DNA of 64,000 bases from Daphnia carinata (lineage: Eukaryota > Arthropoda > Branchiopoda > Diplostraca > Daphniidae). The DNA is taken from positions 8,029,534 through 8,093,533 of the forward strand of contig NC_081331.1 of the NCBI RefSeq assembly GCF_022539665.2, read 5' to 3'. The position numbers were made by a program, and so were the translations under genes. The notes below the pieces were generated by a model. It did no database searches, was not told the origin of the DNA, and was given only the letters and a program-made list of their open reading frames with translations. Below, piece by piece: positions 24,831-37,359 of this stretch (positions are counted from its first letter, which is position 1; the number at the start of each line of letters is the position of its first letter).

Positions 24831-27800
24831 TATGGTACATCTGGTAGGCCTTCCAAAGTTGCCAAAGTGGAAAACAGTACCATTCCAGTTGACGATGGCC
24901 AAACAGAATCAGGTGCAGTTGAGAAGATCGATGCTATGCCTGAAAGCCAATCTGCTCCAGCTCAAGCACCTAGTCAATTAACCGCCATTCGTCAAAAGCT
25001 ACAGCAAGATATTCAGAGTGTTGACCCTGTCAAAGCTAGAATTCATACACACGCTCTTCAGCATTCTGCTGCCAAGATATCCTCGTCAAAGACACAACTT
25101 CTAGGTAAACCTCTTCCAGCTGTTCAAACTACAATTCCGTTGGTGACAGGTGAATCCAGCGATGCTACATTGGAGGCCGAAAAGGAAGCAAGTCCCTGCA
25201 AAGTTCCGATCGACGAAGAAAAAGTCCAGATTCCAGGTTGTTTTCTATTCTAAAATTATCAAACCACAAAAGATAATGGTTATTATTATTTTTATGAATT
25301 ATTGCAGCAGCCCCTGTAGATGGGGAACTGCTAATGAAGCAAGCCATAATGGAAGAGTTGAATCGTCAAATAGATGCTTCAAAGCAGATCAAATTCACAG
25401 AAGTGTATTCAACGTTGCCATCTGAAACACTAAATTTCACTCCTGACGAACCTGTTAAACCCATTGCCGCAGAACTTGCCTTATCATCCGCTCCTGTTTT
25501 ACCCGATGGACCGTTAACGCGTTTCAGATCGAAGAGACAAACTGTTGCAGAGAAGGTACCGACAATCAAGCAAACAAAGGTTACTGTTTCTTCAAATTCA
25601 GATCCTCCCAAAGAAATCGTAGATCTGAGAACGAAGATAGATATGCTAAAGGAACAACGAAGAGCACGCATTTCTCGAAAGGAAATTGACATACCTAAGG
25701 AAGCCAAGAAACATCCTTGTTTAATCGAAAGCTGTAGGAATGATGCACAATCAGACAGTATCTACTGTAGTGATGAATGTATCCTTAGCCACGTGCAAGA
25801 TTCGCGTAACGCAATGAGCAAGGAGAAGATGAATGACGCGCAATTACAGGAGCCATCTGATCCTAGTACTTCGCTAACAACACCGAACGCATCGTCGGAT
25901 GAATCCATGTTTAAAGATTCAATCGACTACACCCTTTTAAAGGCACAACCAACACCTGCGCTGGCCTCTAAATTGCTTGCCATGACGGAAATGAGGAAGT
26001 CTTTGGCGTCAGGAAATAAGCCAACCAATTTGGCTAAAGATACGTCCATCCCAATCATGGAAAAAAAGACTGGAAAGATCCTGTGTGGTGCGTCTGCACC
26101 GACAGTAGGAAATTTGGAACAGTGGCTGAAGAGCAATCCTACCTATGAAATTATCAAACCTGAATCACTTCCAATTAAACCCTCGTTGCCGACTGTTTCT
26201 ACGATTTCGTCGACGCAAACTGCTCGTTCTACGACACCACAAGCTAACACACATTCATCAACTTCATCGTCAAAGGGCGAAGTGGATAGTCGCAACTCAA
26301 AGAAACCGAGCGATTCCTCGTCTTCATCCAAAGCGAAAGGTTCACGAAAAAGGTCTCTGGAAACGCCCAAAGCAGAAGAGACATCAGCAAAAGTAGCGAA
26401 ACCTGACACTGAATCAACTAGGGTTATTACGAGGAGTTCCCTCAAGGAAGCTCTGTGGAACCGATGCAAAGATGTTAATGATCTGGAAATAGACGAAGCA
26501 GCCGTTGAAGAAATTGCGAACGAGGTGGAAGAATCGCTTTATACCCTGTTCAAGCAAGATGTTAGCATAAAATACAAAAGCAAATATCGGAGTTTGATTT
26601 ATAACATCAAAGATCCTAAAAATTCTGGATTGTTCCTCGAGATCGTTACAAAGCAGATAACGCCAGGTAATGGAAAGAGTTGCTATGCAAATGTATAATT
26701 GTGAATTTTCATAGAAGAATTCGAAAAAATTTTTGATAACCATATAGTTTTACTATTTTAATTGTATATTTGATGTTTATAGTTCAATTGGTGAAGATGT
26801 CAACCGAGGAATTGGCATCTAAGGATTTAGCCGAATGGCGGGAACAAGAAGCCAAACGCCAGCTGAACTTAATCGAAAAAAATGAACAGGAACGCTTGTC
26901 TCAAGTCAACAAATACCTGATAAAAACCCACAAAGGAGAAGAATTTATCAAAGAAGTCAATGAAGACTATGGTGAATTAGACGACGATACATCGAAAACG
27001 GCTGGTTTTCCTGATACACCCCCTGAAGACTCAAGTTTGAAGCATATATTGCCGAGATTTAAAAGTGACCTGGATTCTAGCCAAACATTCGAAAAGAAAG
27101 ACGCAAAGAGGACGACCAGTTCACGTTCAAGCATGAAGGACGATGGATTCAAGAGATCCAAGAGTACAGTGAGGTCGTCTCGTCATTCCGAATCTAAGTC
27201 GAGAGGGTACGACTATCGCAGTAGCAGTCGTCAGTCAGAAAAGAAAGATCGCGAAAGACACGACAGACATAGTTCTAGTAGCTCGAAATCAAGAAGTAAA
27301 TATCGACACCACAGCCGAAAATCGAATAGGTATAAGGAACAAGCAAAATCTCCTAAATCCCATGCAATCAGCCCATCTACCGAACTTGAGGCCGATGGTT
27401 TCAGAGGCTTCAATGAAGGGGAAGAACTTCGGAATTACAATCAGCTGCTCAGCCTTCACGAGGAAGTTGCTATTACAAGTTCGTAATTTAGCTTTAACCT
27501 TATGTACTTGTATCCTAATATGTTTGATTTCTCAAATAGCAGCGGACAGCAATACGTTATGGTTAGAAAGGAAGTTGATGAAACAACTTATCGTGCTGGA
27601 AGAACTTAATCGCCGTTCAGATGCTTCAGAACGAGAGGTTATCGATGAACATGTAACCTTCGAAGGGTCCCTCAAAAAGGGGGATTCAGTTACATCTAAA
27701 GGCGCCATACCATCGACGCCTACAACACAGCCTTCGATGAGTCCGGAACGATGCTGTAATATTTCCGTGGAAGGCATGTATCAAAATATTGATAAAGAAA

Positions 27801-28550
27801 AGGTGACTGCAGAGGTCAACCAAATAGATACTGATTCAGCGCAATATGATTTGAAAGAAAAGAGCGGTTTGGCTGGTTACGTCTTTGGCATGCACAACAA
27901 GTTCTTTAGATAACGGCGTTGCAAACGTGTCGTACAGTCCCGGCGAGCTACTAATCGTAGAAGACGAGGATTCTTTTTTAGGTAACTTTATTTTTCTGCG
28001 TGTTACTTTTTTCTTTCTTTTTTTATAAGTTTCATTTAAACGTCTTATTTTACAAAATCATAGATCTTGACGAGCAGTTTTTGAAACAGCAAGCGGTAGT
28101 TGAAGAGCTGAATTCTAACTTAACGTCGTTTATTGTGGCGAATAATATCGATATTCAATCTCATGATGACAATTTGGATTCTTCATTTAGTGAACAGATG
28201 CCAGTTACACCCCCTGTAATGCCACCGTCTGATTTGAAAGATGAAGCGTGTAAACTTGGTGAGCCTACCGGGTCAGCACAGGTGGCCTGCAATGACACTG
28301 TCAGCGATATCTGTATCATAAATACAGCAGACGATCAGTCCAACCAGACAACACATTCTTCACCCATTCATCTGGATAACACCAAACCAGAGGTATATAA
28401 ATAAATAAACTCCGCCATTTGATAGTGTTTAAAATGAGTATTCTGTTTCTGCAGGAAGGAGCCATTATAGTTGAAAAACAAGAACATTTGACACTCTTGC
28501 CGCGCGAGAATGAAGCCGAATAAATTCCACAAACAGCAGATTTAACAGCA
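24831..28550 (+). pseudogene. PHF3/DIDO1-like protein: TFIIS central domain region
   Basis: Main exons are 24751-25235, about 25308-26668, about 26782-27477, about 27541-27960 and about 28063-28390. The second has a Cys/His motif (CLIESCRNDAQ..YCSDECILSH) followed by Ser-rich sequence. A TFIIS central domain starts at SSLKEALWNRCKDVNDLEI and continues YKSKYRSLIYNIKDPKNS; it crosses the splice into VQLVKMSTEELASKDLAEW. Next comes an Arg/Ser-rich region (27120-27360). The TFIIS-M and SPOC pair is typical of PHF3, DIDO1 and SPOCD1, nuclear proteins acting on RNA polymerase II. No PHD finger was seen. Breaks: a frameshift near 27890 and a TAA at about 28519-28521 inside an otherwise open stretch. 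Parts could still be expressed. Confidence 0.65.
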
Positions 28551-29785
28551 GCAACACTTGGTGTGGCTAAAGACGAGCTTAGTTCTATCTTTATGTAAGC
28601 TAATTGTTATTTATTTTTTCTTACTTTATGTTTTTGTGAAATCGATGGTGTTTTTTTTTATACGTTATTGTGTGTGGCAAAGCATACTTCAGCTGAGGGT
28701 TCTAATCCATCCCCAGCTCTTCTGTATGCCGTTTTATTTTTATCCAGTAATGAACAAAGAACAAAAAATTTAAAAATTGATATATATGTGATCTTTACGT
28801 TGATACTTCTCGTACGTTCAACACTTTGTTTGTTATGTTCTTTTATTTCTGTTTGTCTTGAATGCTGGATAGGTTGGTAACGTGGATTAATTTAGACGGA
28901 CTGAATGGAAGGGGAAAAAATTATTTTGCCCAGTTTACCTGTTTCAAGTGATCCAGCAAAATAAAAATCAGTAATTTCGTAAATAATTTCCTTATTTGCA
29001 ATTTTAGATTAAGAATCGTATGGCAACGCCGGATGGAGCTCTTTCCCATCCGTTGGTTTCAGTGGTAGAAAATGGCGGTTAAAGTATTCTCTCCTACAAC
29101 TGCACTCTGAAGACGCCGTCAGCCCTAGCACCCAAGCAACGCTTAACGATAAATCGATTCTTTTCCGTGTAAGTTTTTAGTATTAAAGAAATTTTGGGGT
29201 AACCCGAACTTCATATCAATACTTGATTCCTCAAACGCATGGTTGTACGGAGGTCATCCTTTCTTCACGTAGAGTCATGGCGGACTATAGTCATGATTAA
29301 ATAGTCGACCAAGATTATAGAATCTTAAGGCGCAACATAAATGAGCCGAACCTAGTTTCCGAGTAGTTAGGCCTTTATGATCACAATCAGGTGCATTAAG
29401 CCCTTCGAAAACCGATCTCGAAAAGCCATGCACGTAAACTTCAGTGCTCGGACGGTTTCACTTCGTAGACTTTAAATCATGCTCTAAATAAAGAAAAAGA
29501 CATTTGCATAATTCAATATTTCTACTTATCAACTTAAGGGCATGTGAAACAGTTATTAAGTTAATTCGTGGTTAGAAAGTTGCACAAATCTGTTAATTTG
29601 TATTGAATAAAAAATTTGGTTAATTGTACATAAAATTCTTTGGGCTGTTCCCTTCTGTAGGTAACAATAGGACATTGTCCTGGTGGCAGTTTTTAGATGG
29701 ATGCAAGAAAGAAGGGAAAACCTGTTTCGTCAGACATTTCATTCATAGATGTGAGACATTCTATTTATTTATTTTTTATTTGCGT
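28551..29785. other. Intron-like or decayed sequence in the PHF3-like locus
   Basis: AT-rich with poly-T tracts. A short coding-looking piece near 29010-29070 soon meets a stop. No domain is visible in 1.2 kb, which is unusually long for an intron in this compact region. Confidence 0.35.
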
Positions 29786-31761
29786 TAATGATCCTTGGTA
29801 TTTCTTTGAATGCTTATCATTGTGCAGTTGGCTGTAGTGCAAATGGACAGCTTGAAAGTGTTACCTTACATAGACAAAATTCCCTTAACGTAACAACTTT
29901 GAATTTAAAAAAAAAAGATCCTATACAATTGATTGATTATATTGATAGTTTTCTTTATCACTTAAGTAAAAATGCTGATGCCTGTACCATTCATCCATTA
30001 AAACTGCCTTTTTTCCTATTTCTCTCTGCATGAAATCTACTCCAAGCTTGGTATGGATGACAACGCTGAGTCTGGAATATTGCCAAGAACTAATGGTGAT
30101 GCCCTTGTAGTAGCTTTGCAGAAGAAGGAAACCTACAACAATCTTGCTTCTCAAGGTAACAAAGCGACAATAATCTGTCCTTTTTTTTTTTCTTTTTATA
30201 GTCATCAAACCTTTCACTTTATTTCCTATTATAGCTGAAACTCGTCTTCCTAAAATTCATCAAACGATGGCAAAACATAATAATGAAACCACTGCTGATA
30301 GGAGCACCCTTGACCTACGGAACCTTGTCATTTCTCAGTTGGACCCGATGTTGAGCTCCGGATCGAAGAGTGACGTTTGTACATTAAAAGCGAAAGCTTG
30401 GAAAAAATTGAAACTAAAGAGTTCTGAGAGGAGGAGCGTTTTTAGTGGTTCATGCAGTAGGCAGCAGCCCCAGGTTACAGGTGGAGGCGGCAAAACAGCT
30501 AAGGTGGACACTGAAACAACTAACAGAACGTCTGATGAGCAATCACACAGGATGGAGTTGGACGTGATTGCCTGGGAATTTAACATTAGCTTTGCAGGTG
30601 TTTGCGTGAAAGTGAAAATGGAACTACTAGACGTGAGTTACTCCCCGTATACGCATATCATGTTAAAACCTAATTTCCATTTTTTAGGAAAAGAATATGG
30701 CGGATTTTCCAAAGCTGGAAATACCCTCGAAATTATTAGTTTCGAATAGAATCAGTGCGGCAGAAGCTTTGAATTATTTCAAAATAAGAAAGGCGGCAGA
30801 AGACGAAATTTGTTTTACCAAGCTTTTGCCTGCAACAGGCATTACTTTGGACGATTACTTAGTATTCTGTTACATGCATGAAAAGAAGGGATTTACCGTT
30901 TTAAGGACGACATATGTTCCCGGTCCAGTAAAGCTTTTCTGTTTTATTACTCTAGTCAAAGGAGACTGTTCCACAATGGAATTGGCATCACTGTCACCTC
31001 ACGTGAAAAGTAACTAGCATTTTTATTCCACAATTTGTTAGTTTATTTTTGTCCTTCAGCGATGTGATTTTTATGTTTTGCAGTATTAGTAGAAAGCCTG
31101 ACCCATGATTTATTGATGGGCGTTATTGTGTTAGCAAACAGGAAACTAGACACAAATCATGTCGATGATAAGTCTACCAATATGCTCCCAAAAAGGTTAG
31201 GAAAAGTGTCAACAAAAAATTTAATCAGTTAGCCCTGCACTCACCTTCTTTTCTATTAACAATTGCAGACCTCAGAAAATCCTGACTGTAGAAAAACCAT
31301 GGACTAATCGGATTCAACAAATCTGCCCGCTACCGAATGAAATCGGATCGAAATCTGAAGCTTACCCTGTAACAGAAGAAACAAACACTGATTTATCAGG
31401 CCCTACGAAAAGCTCTGTTAAACGATCAGCATCTACAACCTTAAAACTCAGTTTACCTGCTTCATCTTCGCTTCCCAAATTACTACCATCATCTGCTTCA
31501 ACCAATCCGCTAATCTCAGCAGCTTCGTCGTCTGACAGGGAAACGATCAGCAATAGTTCTACGAAACCGGAAATCTTGTCCTCATCCACATTAGAGGGTG
31601 CTCGTAAGAGAGTCGCAATGAAATCCGAAGATGGAGGGCCAAATAAAAAACCCAGAGTAGATGACGAGATCGTGCGGTCCTTTTCGAGAATCGCTTTGGC
31701 GGATGCCTTATGGATTCCAAAAAGGTTAGGAAAAGTGTCAACAAAAAATTTAATCAGTTAG
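29786..31761 (+). pseudogene. Second SPOC domain and C-terminal region of the PHF3-like locus
   Basis: Exon-like pieces at about 30045-30155, 30235-30630, 30690-31012 and 31084-31195 lead into a second SPOC domain. It reads VIAWEFNISFAGVCVKVKME, then FPKLEIPSKLLVSNRISAAE, a YVPGPVKLFCFITLV strand and LTHDLLMGVIVLANRK. A Ser-rich tail follows from about 31268 (SLPASSSLPKLLPSSAST, then ARKRVAMKSEDGGPNKKPRV). A SPOC domain downstream of TFIIS-M is the normal PHF3/DIDO order, so this is the expected partner of the 25-27 kb part. The end of the tail is duplicated (see 31717-32063). A stop follows at 31759-31761. Confidence 0.55.
31188..31534 (+). repeat. 347-bp direct repeat, copy 1
   Basis: Matches 31717-32063 at a constant offset of 529 bases with only a few differences. 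It starts in ..ccaaaaaggttagg and ends at gcttcgtcgtctg. It covers an intron and the beginning of the Ser-rich last exon. Confidence 0.9.
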
Positions 31762-32063
31762 CCCTGCACTCACCTTCTTTTCTATTAACAATTGCAGACC
31801 TCAGAAAATCCTGACTGTAGAAAAACCATGTACTAATCGGATTCAACAAATCTGCCCGCTACCGAATGAAATCGGATCGAAACCTGAAGCTTACCCTGTA
31901 CCAGAAGAAACAAACACTGATTTATCAGGCCCTACGAAAAGCTCTGTTAAACGATCAGCATCTACAACCTTAAAACTCAGTTTACCTGCTTCATCTTCGC
32001 TTCCCAAATTACTACCATCATCTGCTTCAACCAATCCGCTAATCTCAGCAGCTTCGTCGTCTG
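31717..32063 (+). repeat. 347-bp direct repeat, copy 2
   Basis: Second copy of 31188-31534. Its last 89 bases (31975-32063) are also the inner end of the right arm of the large inverted repeat, so the breakpoint of the inverted duplication lies inside this repeat. Past gcttcgtcgtctg the sequence changes from PHF3-like exon to arm DNA. Confidence 0.9.
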
Positions 32064-32097
32064 TTCGTTGGCGTTCAACATTCGTAGGTGAAATGCT

Positions 32098-32335
32098 GGA
32101 ATTGTCTTCTCGTCCGAGGAATCGTCCGAGGAATCGCCGTCGTCCGAGGAATCGCCGTCGTCCGAGGAATCGTCGTCGTCCGAGGAATCGTCGTCGTCCG
32201 AGGAATCGTCGTCGTCCGAGGAATCGCCGTCGTCCGAGGAATCGCCGTCGTCCGAGGAATCGCCGTCGTTCGAGGAATCGCCGTCGTTCGAGGAATCGTC
32301 GTCGTCCGAGGCTCGTCGTCGTCCAAGGAATCGCC
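32098..32335 (-). repeat. 18-bp minisatellite (right arm)
   Basis: About eleven units of CGAGGAATCGYCGTCGTC on the plus strand, the complement of the left-arm array. The array is regular apart from one shortened unit at its PHF3 side. Confidence 0.85.
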
Positions 32336-32799
32336 AGAGAACAACTAAGGAAGCGCTTTTGTACCTTTCCTTCCTTCTGGATCCTTCGTCTTCGCGCTAA
32401 AGACAGAAACACGCAATGTGTACCTGCTTGACATTTTTTAATGTTACGTTTCAAAATTCTATTCCATTCCATGTCGCTACCGTCGCATCGTAAGCGAATG
32501 CTCCGCTTTTTAAAATGATCACAGTAATGCTTCTCTTTTAAAGTCAAGACCAGGAGCATTTTTTTGGAAACGTAGAAAACAAAATTGATTTCCCAGTGAG
32601 TTTAGATTTAGATTTTGAAGTCTATCTACAATATTCTTTTTAAAACTTACAAACTCGCATTGCCTATTCAAAATTTCGTCATTCATTTTTCGTTGTTATT
32701 ATCACAATATTTTTCCTGTTTAGTCAACTGGAGTAATATATACAAATTCTATCGTATTCTTATTTCTCGAGTATCGCCTTTCCGTTCTATCTTCCTCTT

Positions 32800-34430
32800 T
32801 AGAGGATGTCTTTTGTCTATTGTTAATGTTATGGTTACTTTCAGCAGCTAAGCCTTGCTTCACGTACGGTAAAATTCTATTTCTATTAACGTGTTTGAAA
32901 CTAGGAAGAAAGGTAATGTAACCTTCATATGCTTGCACGTACATTTGGCTTTCTCTGCAGCATTTTCTGTGCCTAATTCTTTATTTTTTTATGTTTGCTA
33001 GCAGGGTGATTTGCAATCTTCTCTAAACTGGCCACGAAAGTCCGATTCTAGCTACACCGTTTGTTGGAAACCGTATTGAGAAACCAACTGCCTGCATGTC
33101 TCAAGATAAGGTTGGTTTACTATTAGAGACCTTAAAATTCATGTGATAAAAGTTTCTTTTATTGTTCGTGCAAGGGAATTTGGAGCTACAATGCCGGAGT
33201 AGTTCAAGCCTTGTTATCGTCTGTTGCTTTTTCTGTAAGTCATCAATTCTGGATCAACTCAAATTTTGATTGTACTTTTACGGGACACACTGTTTGATGG
33301 TTAAGATGCCCTTGGAGCGCTTTCCTCTTAGGGACATTTGTTCCAAATATGCAAAGCATAAAGCGAAATTCAAATCTTCTAGAAGAGTCTTCTCAAGGTG
33401 CCAAAATGTTCAGTTTGTCACTTTCTACTCAAACTATTATTTTTATTTTTATTCTTTCAGGATCTGTCAACTCCTCATAGAAATTACACTATCGCGAAGG
33501 TGTATGTTTATGATTTGCTTGACATGATTTGTCGTGGTCCTAAATCACCGTGGGAAGCCCCGATTAAACTGCAACATTTATCTTCCAACGTCGCTCTTTA
33601 CGTCATATGTGTCGGGATGACGAGGAGTAGCCTTGAGGAAAAGAATGTAGAGTTGACTGCATTGAAACTTCAAACTTCTGTGTCTTAAAGGTAAGCTCTT
33701 CATATTTCCCTAAAAATAATGTAACGGTCATTTTCCGAAAATGCCTAACACCAGCATCAGTCCTGATATCTGATAGATACTAATTGGTTCCTCTAAACGT
33801 GGTTAATTTATGTTTCCCGAAGAACTTACCCAATGTTTCTTTTATTACTTAAAGGTTAGCACAATAGTGAGTTTCATTGCATCTTTTGTGATTTTATTAG
33901 GGACACCTAAACCAATTTGTTTTGTTCACAAGTAGAGGAAATCATTGCATTCCATTGTAATACTGGTTTAGCGTTCAGTTGCAATTTTTATATTAAGCAT
34001 GATCCCTGCAAAACGGAATTCGTATGCAGGAATGTTCTTTTATTGAACCCCACCAACATAAAGAATTGCCCTTTTTGTCGTAAGTCTAAGAATACCATTC
34101 GCGCCCTGCACCCAATAACCCTTGTAGCGCTTTACTATCAGTGGTTTTTGGTGTCGTTAGGTACATGCGTCAGCGCATTCCCCTTTTCCAGCGATGCCCG
34201 AGATTGTTTATGTTTCGTATCCCTCATCACCAATTTGACGGATAGGCAAGAAGTATGAAGATTTCTTTTATTGTCCTGCCAAGTATTGCTATGAATGTGC
34301 GTACTTGTCAACGCTAATGAATTTCCAGCTCTGTGTTTCGTTTTGCCATGTCTAGTGAATCTGTGTCAGGCCAACGGCCTTTCTACGTCTTCGGCAGAAC
34401 ACAATTTCATATCGTAATTGAATAGATCTG
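32800..34430 (+). other. Unidentified exon-like ORFs (right arm copy)
   Basis: Plus-strand pieces with splice-like borders: about 32848-32912 (AKPCFTYGKILFLLTCLKLG), about 33004-33080, about 33178-33232 (GIWSYNAGVVQALLSSVAFS), 33300-33410 (PLERFPLRDICSKYAKHKAK), 33462-33688 (HRNYTIAKVYVYDLLDMICR, ending TAA) and 33917-34080 (a Cys-containing piece ending NCPFCR). The codon usage and borders look like a real multi-exon gene, but I recognise no family and cannot join all frames. A mini-ORF at 34351-34428 starts with ATG in a fair context. The same DNA is inverted in the left arm. Confidence 0.35.
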
Positions 34431-34499
34431 TATCTGTATTTGTGGAAGAGGCCAAAAAGAGATTGTGGCGAGTATTTATGAAACTGCTAGTACTCTACT

Positions 34500-34641
34500 G
34501 TGTCTGAGATGCTCACTCGACTGGCTTCAACCTTCGATATGGCCTCATTTTATAGCAGCTACTGCCACCCTGATTCATCGCTTTGGCCCAGGGGCAACAA
34601 GAAGTTGAATTTTTTTGAATATCCAGTATTCTTACCCCACC
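34500..34641 (-). promoter_or_regulatory. Orphan Tyr-rich family promoter (right arm)
   Basis: Mirror of 7058-7200: the motif (34627-34641, minus) and TATAAAA near 34548-34554. Homology to the functional arrangement at 11077-11250 ends before exon 1. Confidence 0.55.
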
Positions 34642-35253
34642 TCTGTTGTACTGTATGGTGTAGTGAATAACCGTCTCAGGCTGCGTTTCCACCGCTAGCG
34701 GGGAATTTCAAAATTTCCAATTGAAAATACGCGGAAAGCAACATCTAGGTTTCACTGAATAGTCGCCGAATAATCCTAAAGAACAGCAATCAGTCTATTT
34801 AGATACAAACAAAAGGTTTTATTGAAACTGAGTTGTATTATTCTTTAGGACAAGAGATTTGGGGTGCACTTGTACAAGAACGACATACATTTCTCTGCAT
34901 GGGTTTTTTTTTTCGTTTTCTTCTATGTTCTTCTTGTTCTCTATATTTTTCTTTCCGTTCTTGGTCTACTGCGGGTTTTTTTTTCAACTCACGCAAAAAA
35001 AAAAAATCATTCCCTTTGTTCTTTTAGCTAAAGGTTGGTCCAGTATTTTAACAGACCACGCACAGTGGGAAAGCGGTGGGAAAAAAAGGCAAAATGAAAA
35101 ATACTTACATCCATGACTATAAAACAGGAATAGTAAAGAGATCACAAAGTGGATTTGACAGAAATAAAATGATAAGGTGTGTCTTCAATATTAGTTTGCC
35201 CTGCTTGATAACATAGTTCAAAATAGTCCATGGACTAGTTGGCTGTTAGTCAA

Positions 35254-36359
35254 TTAGTCATCGTCACGAAGCAACTTTTCATCGATGCAAAATTCATCAC
35301 CCGAATCACTTGATGACGATTCGAGTTGTTCTTCGTCGAATGCGAATTCTGAATAAATCAAAATCAAAATATTTCAGCAATACACCTGATTTTTTGTTAA
35401 TAAAAAAAGCTTCCTACTTGGGTCTACTCTTGGCTCCAATTGCTGCTCATCGTCTGACGAATTATTAATCAACCAATAGTCAAAATCACGAGTCAGCCAA
35501 GGTTGCTTTAAGGCGGATTGCATGAAGCGGATCTATGTTGAACCTATTTCTTGCTTCCGGAGCGTCGCTTTTACTCCGCAACTAACGATGCAATGGGAGC
35601 TTTTTTCTGGAACTATGTAGCCATACGTGAACGTGTTCAGTTCATATCTACGCCGAATTGTAAAACGACACAATGGTTAAGGTAATACATTTCAACACGT
35701 TAACATTGTATCGCAAAAGATTACTACCTCAATCCATTAACATCGGCCACGAAGCTCAAATGGTTCTCCGAAAGTTCAATGGTATAATCGCTCAGGTGGC
35801 CCACAACGAACGTTACACAAACATCCTATTGAAATACGAAAATGTCTATGTTTTGACAATTTATGATCACATGTGCCCATTTCGTTGTAGGGAAGCGACT
35901 CAAAACTGTCCTTCAAAGGCTTCGTGTAACCGATTAGCGCTAAATTTGATTTCCATGTACAATTTGCTGCACCACCAGCTTCTCTTCTGATGCTGGGCCA
36001 CTTTCACCAGATGCCTCGTCAGATCGACGAGAATCGGTATTTGAGTTAGTATCGTCACTTTCTTGAGATTTCGGAAAGAGGTCAATCCAACCAGGCGAAA
36101 CATCAAATTTCAGGTCATCTTCTGCATCGTCCAGGTGTTGCGATTTGCACATTTTGCCTCGTAACTCATTTTCTTCAGCCTCCTTCTTGATTGCAGCCGA
36201 GTTGCGTTCGATTGCACGAAAATCTTCATCGTTTTCTAGCGAAATGGCATAATTTTGCTCTATCAATTGTTGAGCTAAATTTTGGGGCTCGCTTCCTTCG
36301 CGGTTTATCAGTGTAACATGGTAGTGCGGCCCTTTCGTCACTTCATCAGGAACTGTGGA
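35254..36359 (-). pseudogene. TDRD12-like 3' fragment (right arm copy)
   Basis: Mirror of 5341-6445, with the same exon order, the same TAG in the CS domain (35533-35535) and the same Ser/Asp-rich end. The 133-codon Tudor/linker ORF is identical in both arms. It is joined at its start to Tyr-rich copy E, as in the left arm, so the junction predates the inverted duplication. Confidence 0.6.
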
Positions 36360-37171
36360 GCGGCGTAAGTTGTGGTGTAGTATTCAGCAGCCTCTAGTAT
36401 TGAGGAGCCTCTGTGTAGTAAAACGGGGCAGCATAAGTTGTGGTGTAGTAGGTAGGTTCCACGTAGTACGAAGTAGCAGCCGTGGTGTAGTAACTTGGGG
36501 CAGCGTAAGACTTCGGGGCTTCAGTGTAGTATGTCGGCTCGGCGTGGTACGACGGGGCAGCTGCCGTGTAGTAAGTTGGAGCTACATAAGATTTGGCTGC
36601 TTCTGTTGTGTGATAGGCAACTGCAGTGGTGGTCTAGCTGGGCGCAGCATAATATGTAGGGGGAGCTTCAGTATAGTAGCTCGGTGTGGCGTATGTCGTT
36701 GTGTAGTACGTCGGCGCAGCATACGTAGTTGTGTAATAAGAGGCTGTAGTGTAGTATTCCGGCGATTTGGTCGTATAGTATTGCGGAGGCTTGGTGTAGT
36801 AGCTGGAGGCAGCATATGTTGGTGTATAATACTCGGTCTTCTTTGTTGTGTAGTATTCGGGAGCCTTGGTGGTGTAGTAACTTGGAGCAGCATAGGTTGT
36901 GGTGTAGTAAGGCGCTGAATTGGTGCAGTATGCAGAAGAAGACGAACCCATTGGTCCACCCATGGCCTGTCCAGCCATCACAGAGACAACGGCCAACAGC
37001 GGCATCGCGCCGTAGTTAGCTGAAATTAAGATAATATACACACATAAATCTCTTGCCCCAATTGAGCACAGCGAAAACACACACCAATTTATTACAATTG
37101 ATTGAAACTAAAATTGATCACAGGTTTAATTCCTACGACTATATAGTAAAATTCAACATTAAATTACCCAT
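36359..37171 (-). pseudogene. Tyrosine-rich repeat protein, copy E (right arm)
   Basis: Mirror of copy B: exon 1 at 37168-37171, exon 2 from 37019 to the same TAG at 36634-36636, and further repeat coding to about 36359. It differs from copy B by four clustered substitutions (Ala to Ser in one repeat, plus synonymous changes nearby). The promoter motif outside the left arm is missing here; the upstream DNA past 37359 is a gag-like fragment. Confidence 0.8.
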
Positions 37172-37359
37172 AATTACAAAGTTGGAAAACACGATGTGAA
37201 TAACCGATGGGAATTGTAGTACTGCTCTTGCTCAGTCGAAATGGTTTACTAGACTGAATCAAATTATGTTTGTCCTCTCACTTTACTGCGTCCAAACTCA
37301 CCCTGTTTCGATTGACTAGCCCTGCGGGTTACGACACGCGCACCTGACAGGTAGTGACG

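Larger units (their letters stand above)
31975..37359 (-). repeat. Right arm of 5.4-kb inverted duplication
   Basis: Inverted copy of 4340-9725. Its inner edge is inside a duplicated PHF3-like exon, and its outer edge (37359) abuts a gag-like fragment rather than the family promoter motif found outside the left arm. Arm-to-arm differences noticed are few: four substitutions within 50 bases in Tyr-rich copy E (about 36845-36895) and altered minisatellite units. Confidence 0.92.

Noticed and set aside
29200-29480. Possible structured RNA in the long gap of the PHF3-like locus
   Set aside because: Several GC-containing words looked hairpin-like, but I could not build a consistent fold and found no known RNA signature.
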